Positions 57,439-64,000 of a stretch of 64,000 nucleotides of DNA are shown here, one piece after another (within the stretch, counting starts at the first letter, position 1; every line of letters begins with the position of its first letter). A program made the translations under genes and the position numbers. Origin of the DNA: Kiritimatiellia bacterium (GTDB lineage: Bacteria > Verrucomicrobiota > Kiritimatiellia > UBA8416 > YA12-FULL-48-11); the NCBI GenBank assembly GCA_028716365.1, contig JAQUPZ010000004.1, forward strand, positions 62,001 through 126,000. Direction: 5' to 3'. The notes beneath the pieces were generated by a model that had not been told where the DNA came from, searched no databases, and saw nothing but the letters and a program-made list of their open reading frames with translations.

Positions 57439-59104
57439 TTTTAGGCTCATTTGACGGTTCGGAATCTTCTGAAGTCGTCGCAGACACCTTACGATCCATA
57501 AATCCCGCCTTTGACAGCAGGTACTCTTTCCAATCTTCGTAGAGAGCTGTCACCAGGGAACGGTCTATCGCGCCGATCATTTCCGGCCTTAACATTTCTG
57601 CCGATCCTGCGACCCCGGGCTTTTTATCTGCTACATATACTATGATCATTCCATCATCTATTTCCAAGGGCTCTGTTATGTCCCCTTTTGTCATAGACAT
57701 GATTTTCGGAAGTATTACGTCAAAATATTCGAAAGGACTGGAGGCAGCTTCATAAGCAGAAAATGTCATGTTGGTACTGACAGAAGCATTGTAATTTTTG
57801 AGGGCTTTATCAAATGTTTGACCGCTCTTTAATGTTTTTGCGGCTGAATCTCTAATCTCCGTACATTTCTTAATAAAAGCCTCATGTTCAGATTCTTTCT
57901 TTACCATGGAAATGGCCTGATTAACGACATTACTGAAGTCTGGTAGATGAGATTTCTGCCTCTCCCTAGATGCGAGCACATACACCGTATCTTCTCCGGC
58001 TATCGGATCACTGAAGTATTTTTCCGGATCTGATGGGTCAAGATCGAAAGCAGCTATATTGAAATCATTGTTGACTTTTAAACCGGGGACATCCTGCTTT
58101 ATGGAAAAGAATTTGGACGTGGAAATGATGAATCCTTTTTTACTGGCAGCTTCATCAAAGGATGGCGCCTTACCTTTTTGGTCTGGAATTAGCATGGTAA
58201 CGAACCGGGCGGCAACATCTTTTGCCTCAGTAAGTGCCTTTTCATTTTTTAACGATGTAAATATTTCCTTTTTCACTTTTTCGAATGGCGTGGCGGTAGG
58301 GTTATTTGTGTCAGAAGAAGTGTATTTTTCAATATTATTGGTATAATAGGAGGCAACTTCGGCATCTGTCACCTGTATTTTCGAGAGAAAATTAGATACC
58401 GGGAAACTGACAAATTTAACACTTACCTTTTCCGGAACACGGAACTTTTCGATGTTTTTATCGAAATATTTCCTCGCATCGTCGCTGGTAACCGTAACGA
58501 CTGGAGTATTCTTGTCCTTTTTAAACGTTGCGTATTGGATTGAGAATATATCGGTAACACGAGTTAGTCTCTGGTTCAGTTCCAATGGTGATGTCCAAAC
58601 ACAAGATTCGAGAATATTGCCGATCTTCTGCAGAATAATTTCCTCGCGTAAAAATTCCTCGAAGGTCTCTACTGGTACCTGCATCTGTGATTCAATTACC
58701 GTCTTATATCGTTCCTTGCTGAATGTACCGTTTACCTGAAAGCTGGGATCGCGCCCAATTGTAGTTGTGAGATCATTGATTGAAGCTGATACTCCAAGTG
58801 TTTCGGCGGTTTTCAGAGCAGCGAGACGTTTCCATCCCTCACGGCGGATTAATTTCATGTGTTCAGAAGACTGATTATGGTAATTTCGCAATCGCATTGT
58901 AAAAGACATTGCACGATCCAGTTCCCTCGCAGATATTTCCTTTCCGTAGAGCGTGCCGACAGCATCAGGTACTCGTTCCGTGCAACCACCACCGCTGCTC
59001 GAATAATCAGAATATGTCCAGACAAAACAAATACTTACGGTGATTGCAAAGAACCACCACAACGTTTTGTTGTGAATCATCTTATTGAATTTTGTGATAA
59101 GCAT
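57425..59104 (-). CDS. SurA N-terminal / PpiD-like membrane-anchored peptidyl-prolyl isomerase family protein
   Basis: N-terminal TM; KEISARELDRAMSF; FSKERYKTVIESQMQVPVETFEEFLREEIILQKI. Confidence 0.85.
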   Translation of the reverse strand: MLITKFNKMIHNKTLWWFFAITVSICFVWTYSDYSSSGGGCTERVPDAVGTLYGKEISARELDRAMSFTMRLRNYHNQSSEHMKLIRREGWKRLAALKTAETLGVSASINDLTTTIGRDPSFQVNGTFSKERYKTVIESQMQVPVETFEEFLREEIILQKIGNILESCVWTSPLELNQRLTRVTDIFSIQYATFKKDKNTPVVTVTSDDARKYFDKNIEKFRVPEKVSVKFVSFPVSNFLSKIQVTDAEVASYYTNNIEKYTSSDTNNPTATPFEKVKKEIFTSLKNEKALTEAKDVAARFVTMLIPDQKGKAPSFDEAASKKGFIISTSKFFSIKQDVPGLKVNNDFNIAAFDLDPSDPEKYFSDPIAGEDTVYVLASRERQKSHLPDFSNVVNQAISMVKKESEHEAFIKKCTEIRDSAAKTLKSGQTFDKALKNYNASVSTNMTFSAYEAASSPFEYFDVILPKIMSMTKGDITEPLEIDDGMIIVYVADKKPGVAGSAEMLRPEMIGAIDRSLVTALYEDWKEYLLSKAGFMDRKVSATTSEDSEPSNEPKTTGQ

Positions 59105-59118
59105 TTTTTCTTTTCCCT

Positions 59119-59156
59119 AAAAAACATGCATCCCGAGTAAGCAACCGGGATGCATG
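59119..59156 (-). terminator. rho-independent terminator downstream of the FecR-domain gene
   Basis: Minus strand catgcatcccg gttgcttact cgggatgcatg TTTTTT; perfect 11-bp stem. Confidence 0.85.
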
Positions 59157-59190
59157 TCAGTCAGTCGTTTCCAACCATCAATACAACCTT

Positions 59191-60252
59191 TTACCGTTCT
59201 CCAACAGGGGTAGGTGTTGTTCTGTGTCGATGCCGGGTTGTTCCACCAATAATTGTAGTAGTTATAGTCGACGGTTGCGGTGGAATTCCGTTAATAAGTG
59301 TTAAAATATCTGACGGAGGCTTGGTAGTTGTTGTTGTAGTTGGCACAGTCGTAGTCGTAGTAGCAATAGGAACAATCTCACCTTCGGCAAGCTGCATACC
59401 TTTATCTTCTTTACCTTTACCTATGCCCTTACCTTTACCTGCACCGGGCGGTGTTGTACCTGGAGCTCCTAGCGGCCGGCTATAAGCATAAGTGACATCT
59501 GTTTTGCCTTCAGGAGTAAGTATCAATGTATAGACAAGAATGTTGGCCCCGTTGGGCGAAATTTCACGATAGATTTTGACACTGTAGCCGAGTTTCAGTT
59601 CCGGAGAGACCTGCTCATTCTGAGAGTTTTTGAGATTGATATTGAATGCCCCTTTGATGTTCTTAATTCGTATAAAATCTTTTTCAGCTGCTTTTGAAAT
59701 AGAAACTGCATCATCCTTTTCGAGAAGGGGAATTTCAAAGTCAGCGCCTGTGATTTTTCCTTTACCTTCCTCCCATGCGAAGACCACCACCTTGAGATCG
59801 TTTTCAATTGTTGAATTGGCTGTAAATTTGCAGCCAATTGCACCACATATTGCTGCAGCTGTTTCGACATTCAGGCTGTTATTTTCATGGAATTTTTCTT
59901 CGAGTTCCACTCCAATACGTCCTTCATCCAACTTAATGGTTTTGGCTTTCTTGTCTTTTGCATTTTCAGTAACAGTAAGAACTGTGCTGGCGAGAACACG
60001 ACAAAGGTTACCCGAGGAAAATTCAATAATAGCAGAAGATTTTCTTCCTGTTTTTATTTTCGAACCATAAGGATAAGCCTGACCTTCGACGGCAGCCGCA
60101 AATTCCTTTGCATCCGGAGCCATTACAGCGCACTCACCCAAAATTTTTGTGAGTTTAAAGGCAAGTTCAAATGGTGCTGCCGATACAATACTGCCAGACA
60201 AAAAAACAGCCAGACCCAGTATACCTGCGATAGAACACTTCGTTCTTTTCAT
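59191..60252 (-). CDS. FecR domain-containing secreted protein with Thr-rich C-terminus
   Basis: MKRTKCSIAGILGLAVFLSGSIVSA signal; GQAYPYGSKIKTGRKSSAIIEFSSGNLCRVLASTVLTV FecR-like; TTTTTVPTTTTTTKPP tail. Confidence 0.82.
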   Translation of the reverse strand: MKRTKCSIAGILGLAVFLSGSIVSAAPFELAFKLTKILGECAVMAPDAKEFAAAVEGQAYPYGSKIKTGRKSSAIIEFSSGNLCRVLASTVLTVTENAKDKKAKTIKLDEGRIGVELEEKFHENNSLNVETAAAICGAIGCKFTANSTIENDLKVVVFAWEEGKGKITGADFEIPLLEKDDAVSISKAAEKDFIRIKNIKGAFNINLKNSQNEQVSPELKLGYSVKIYREISPNGANILVYTLILTPEGKTDVTYAYSRPLGAPGTTPPGAGKGKGIGKGKEDKGMQLAEGEIVPIATTTTTVPTTTTTTKPPSDILTLINGIPPQPSTITTTIIGGTTRHRHRTTPTPVGER

Positions 60253-60460
60253 GATTACAATTCCCCCGCCTATGTATTGCGTGAAAAAATCAAATCCCAT
60301 AACTAAGCTTTATATAATAATATTGTATGGTAGGTTGTTCAGTCAAGGCGGAAGTCTTTTTTTTTACCATTGAACACCCCGGGATGGGAGTGTATGAATC
60401 CGGTTGGTTTAAGGGTCGGTACGGTCGGAATTCAATACGATAAGAAGAATCTGGCAGGAA

Positions 60461-62941
60461 ATGGCTGATTCAATTGTAAATCATTCTGTAACGCAAAAAG
60501 GATCACGCAAGGGGTTTCGTGTGATTCTTCTTTTGTCCCTGTTATCCATGGAAATCGTAGTCCTTGTCGGGGGTACGCTTTTAAAGTCATGGGAAACCGC
60601 GTCGGCAGATATCTTGATGACCTGGCGTTATATGCTGACGCCGGACCCTGAAACACTGGTTAATCCCGAGATTGTTGTCCTTTCAATCGATACAAAAACA
60701 CAAAATCGGATGGGCCGATTTCCTGCCGGCAAGTGGCTTTCGAGAGAGGCGTATTCGGATCAACTGTCGTTTTTTGACAATTTCCTGCATCCAACTGTAT
60801 TGGCGTATGACATTGTTTTCCAGGATATCGTCGGTGACAGTATCAGGGGGAGTCAGGACGTTAACAGTTCGTCGGAGAAGCTTTTACGAGTAATGAACGG
60901 GCTCAAAAGGATTGCCAATGATCCGAATGAATCACTCGATGATCAGACTCTCTATGACATGAACAGCTTTGCCCTTGAGCAGGGTAATCTAAATATGGCT
61001 CATCGTATGGCTTCAATTTCTGAAAATAAACGTTTCCATCCCGTCATCGGTTACTATTTTCGCACACAGGCTCAACATTCTAAAGATGAAAAAGTCAATG
61101 GATGGACAGATCAGGAAATATTTGGTTCTGACAAGACGGGGGATGAGTCGAAAGGGACTGCGATTCCGTATATTCTGGACATTTCAATCCCTGCTGACGA
61201 CATACATTTTTCAGCACATCAGAAGTATGATTACCAGGGCGGTGCCATGCTGCCCAGCAGCGAATTGCTGGATTATTCAATGCTTGGCTTTTTAAATGCA
61301 CCGCCGGATGCAGATGGCATAATGCGTATGGTCCCTCTGGTACTTGGATTCAAGTATTACAACTCGATAAAACATGTAGAAAAGAAAGTATTCGTTCCTT
61401 CATTTGCACTTATGGCATGCATACTGCATTTCGGCCTGGATTTCCCACTTGCGACGGGTGCCGTCGAGGTTTATCTGGGACACGAAATTATTATTCATTC
61501 TCCCAGTCGTGGTGATATTCATGTACCAATAGATGGAAAAGGGCGCATGTATCTGAATTTTACCGCCAAGTTTAATGATTTTAATGCCGTAAGTTTTGCT
61601 GATGTGGCTCCATCTTCGTCCGGCACGTCAAAGGAATTCAAGAAAAAAGTAGCCCAGGTGTATCGGGACCGTCTGAATGGGCGCATGATTATGGCCGGTA
61701 TTAACAGCGCTGGGCTGGATATTGGTCCTTGTCCCATCGAAGCAAGAAGTCCCTTGATGATAGTTCATCTAACTGCGGTAAATAATATTCTTAACAGGGA
61801 ATTCGTAAGACCTCTTCATACGATGGGTAAGTTTATTATGTGGGGATGCCTGTTTGTGGCATTTTCAATAGTTTGTCTTCTGGAAAAAACGGCTCGTCTG
61901 GGTTTCGCGACTCTTTTATTTGCTGTCCTCTATGTTATTGTGGCATTTGCCTGCATTTGCCGAAGCTGGGCCATTCTTCCGATCATCAATCCATTGATTT
62001 ATATCGCCGTATGTTCGTTAATGGTACTTTCCTACAGGTTTCTTGCAGAAGAAAAAGCGAGAAGACGTATCCGTGATATGTTTTCAACGATGGTTTCCGA
62101 TCAGGTTTTGAGTTATCTCGAAGAAAATCCTGGAAGTTTTTCCCTTCGTGGACACAATGTGGAAGCAACTGTTTTGTTTTCGGATGTCGTAAACTTTACT
62201 GGAATAAGTGAACGATTATCGCCGGAGCGATTAACTGAACTGTTAAATCGTTATCTAACGCCGGCAACCGATTTGATACTGAATCACGGAGGATATGTTG
62301 ACAAATATGTTGGTGATGGAATTATGGCTGTTTGGGGCGCTCCATATCCTGATCCTGATCATGCATTGAAAGCGTGCTTGTCTGCCATGCGACAACAGGA
62401 GATGCTGTTGTCGCTCAATCAAAGGCTTGTTAAAGAATTTGGAATTGAAATTTCCGTCAGAATGGGACTTAACTCCGGAACAGTAAAAGCCGGTAATATG
62501 GGCTCAGAGCGGAAATTCCAATATACCGTTATCGGCGATATCGTTAATCTTGCATCGCGTCTTGAACCGACCAATAAGGATTTTGGAACAAAAATAATCA
62601 TCGGTGATGTTACCAATCAAATGGTTAAAGGCAAAATTATCACCAGGCATCTTGGTAAAATTATTGTTGTAGGCAAAGAAGACGCTGTTTCGATTTACGA
62701 AGTCATTGGAGAACATGGCAAGGTCGAGGCTGGGAAACTGGAAGTCATTTCACTATACGAAACAGCCTTAAAACAATTTTATTCCAGGTCCTGGCATGAT
62801 TGTATTGTTACAATCGACTCCATACTCAAAATTGCCAGCGATGGACCATCAGTTCACTTGCGTCGAAGAGCTGAATATTATCAGTTAAATCCTCCGGATG
62901 CCGACTGGCAGGGTGAATACATACGAAGCGAAAAAAACTAA
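60461..62941 (+). CDS. CHASE2 domain adenylate/guanylate cyclase
   Basis: NPEIVVLSIDTKTQNRMGRFPAGKWLSREAYSDQLSFF CHASE2; VEATVLFSDVVNFTGISERLSPERLTELLNRYL...KYVGDGIMAVWGAPYPDPDHALKAC cyclase domain. Confidence 0.94.
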   Translation: MADSIVNHSVTQKGSRKGFRVILLLSLLSMEIVVLVGGTLLKSWETASADILMTWRYMLTPDPETLVNPEIVVLSIDTKTQNRMGRFPAGKWLSREAYSDQLSFFDNFLHPTVLAYDIVFQDIVGDSIRGSQDVNSSSEKLLRVMNGLKRIANDPNESLDDQTLYDMNSFALEQGNLNMAHRMASISENKRFHPVIGYYFRTQAQHSKDEKVNGWTDQEIFGSDKTGDESKGTAIPYILDISIPADDIHFSAHQKYDYQGGAMLPSSELLDYSMLGFLNAPPDADGIMRMVPLVLGFKYYNSIKHVEKKVFVPSFALMACILHFGLDFPLATGAVEVYLGHEIIIHSPSRGDIHVPIDGKGRMYLNFTAKFNDFNAVSFADVAPSSSGTSKEFKKKVAQVYRDRLNGRMIMAGINSAGLDIGPCPIEARSPLMIVHLTAVNNILNREFVRPLHTMGKFIMWGCLFVAFSIVCLLEKTARLGFATLLFAVLYVIVAFACICRSWAILPIINPLIYIAVCSLMVLSYRFLAEEKARRRIRDMFSTMVSDQVLSYLEENPGSFSLRGHNVEATVLFSDVVNFTGISERLSPERLTELLNRYLTPATDLILNHGGYVDKYVGDGIMAVWGAPYPDPDHALKACLSAMRQQEMLLSLNQRLVKEFGIEISVRMGLNSGTVKAGNMGSERKFQYTVIGDIVNLASRLEPTNKDFGTKIIIGDVTNQMVKGKIITRHLGKIIVVGKEDAVSIYEVIGEHGKVEAGKLEVISLYETALKQFYSRSWHDCIVTIDSILKIASDGPSVHLRRRAEYYQLNPPDADWQGEYIRSEKN

Positions 62942-64000
62942 ACGACTACGACGGGGAGAAGTACTGAAAAGGTAGTTCCTTCGCCATGTTTTGATGACAC
63001 GATAATGTCACCCTTGTGATCTCGTACGATTCCGCGTGAAATCGACAATCCTAGTCCTGTACCTTTCCCCTTGGGTTTTGTTGTAAAAAATGATTGGAAT
63101 ATCTCATCAATAATTTCCTTTGGAATACCTGTTCCTGTATCCATTATATTACATTTCCAACAATCGACATTGTCAAATTTTGCTGGTTCGATGGATAAGG
63201 TCAATTGGCGATTTTGACGTTCGATCATGGCATCGCAGGCATTACCGATAAGGTTCACAAAAACCTGTTCTATATGATTTGAACAGCCTGTGACGAAGTG
63301 CGTTCCTTTTTTAATATTATTAATGATCTCCACGCCAGCGGACATGGTTTTGTTTTTGGTGATAAACAAAGCATCGGATATACTGTTATACAAATCAATT
63401 AGTTCCTGTTTTTCAGCCATTCCGCGTGAAAAGTTACGAAGATGGTCAGCGAGTTTTTGGATCGAACGAGAGGCCTTTTGAATGTCTTTTGCCATTGTTT
63501 CCAGTTTCTGGAAAGAATCGCTTGGTGTTATGTTTGTCCGTTTAAGTTCATTTAAGAGCATTTCGTTTGAGAGTAATATCACTGTCAACGGATTGTTTAT
63601 GTCATGGGCCACGCCGGACGCAAGTTCTCCTATGGCGGCAAGCCTTCCGGCATGCACGAGACTGGCTTGAAGATCTTTTATCTTCCGCATATCTCTAAGG
63701 ATGGAGAAGGTTCTGATAAAACGGCCTTCATCATCGTATATGCTGAAAGATCGTATTTCAACAGGTATCTTTGTCCCATCCTTTGCCTTTAGAAGGCTTT
63801 CGACCATTTTGTCGCCTTTTTCCTTAAGATCAGAAAAACCACGCGCAAGAGCTTCCTGAACTTCTTCGGCATATACCTGTTTAATGTTCATGGAGAGAAG
63901 CTCTTCCCTGGTGTACCCTAGCAGTGTCTCTGCTCTTCGATTGGTATAGACGATATCGCCATTATCGTCGATTGAATGAATCATATCGGGAAAATTATCC
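62938..64000 (-). CDS. PAS domain sensor histidine kinase, 5' end beyond the window
   Basis: Open frame continues to the window edge (DNFPDMIHSIDDNGDIVYTNRRAE); GVAHDINNPLTVI H-box; GTGLGLSISRGIVRDHKGDI G-box. Confidence 0.93.
   Translation of the reverse strand, partial: DNFPDMIHSIDDNGDIVYTNRRAETLLGYTREELLSMNIKQVYAEEVQEALARGFSDLKEKGDKMVESLLKAKDGTKIPVEIRSFSIYDDEGRFIRTFSILRDMRKIKDLQASLVHAGRLAAIGELASGVAHDINNPLTVILLSNEMLLNELKRTNITPSDSFQKLETMAKDIQKASRSIQKLADHLRNFSRGMAEKQELIDLYNSISDALFITKNKTMSAGVEIINNIKKGTHFVTGCSNHIEQVFVNLIGNACDAMIERQNRQLTLSIEPAKFDNVDCWKCNIMDTGTGIPKEIIDEIFQSFFTTKPKGKGTGLGLSISRGIVRDHKGDIIVSSKHGEGTTFSVLLPVVVV

Noticed and set aside
59329-59371. gtagttgttgttgtagtt... simple repeat as a minisatellite
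   Set aside because: Explained by Thr codons in the FecR protein tail; irregular period.

Overview
The 64 kb window is a bacterial chromosome segment. Gene content (Tat-exported Gfo/Idh/MocA oxidoreductases, secreted FAD oxidoreductases, PQQ-like propellers, NfeD/FloA, IleS2-type synthetase) suggests a PVC-like bacterium, but that is inference only. The most notable element is a chromosomal integron at about 13.1-20.7 kb. An IntI-type tyrosine recombinase (19711-20733, +) is divergent from a minus-strand array of about 11 gene cassettes separated by nine clear attC-like palindromes and one or two decayed ones. For the nine intI-proximal cassettes, the 7-nt core at the cassette start is the exact reverse complement of the inverse core at its end, as expected for excisable cassettes. 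Most cassette products are predicted lipoproteins or secreted/membrane-anchored proteins of unknown function; one is an Rnk/GreA-type regulator. The left flank (1-13.1 kb) holds secreted/Tat catabolic-type genes, including a large 5'-edge gene absent from the ORF track. The right flank holds a PQQ-propeller/methyltransferase protein, a Tat-signal DegT-type aminotransferase, a membrane sensor-OtsA fusion with otsB, an NfeD/FloA operon, folate and Mur ligase genes, gmd/rmd, rpsU, argJBDG, thiD, manB, orn, ileS, deoB, a radical SAM enzyme, a PpiD/SurA-like protein, a FecR protein, a CHASE2-adenylate cyclase and a truncated PAS histidine kinase. All product calls are from reading motifs by eye; no database search was run.
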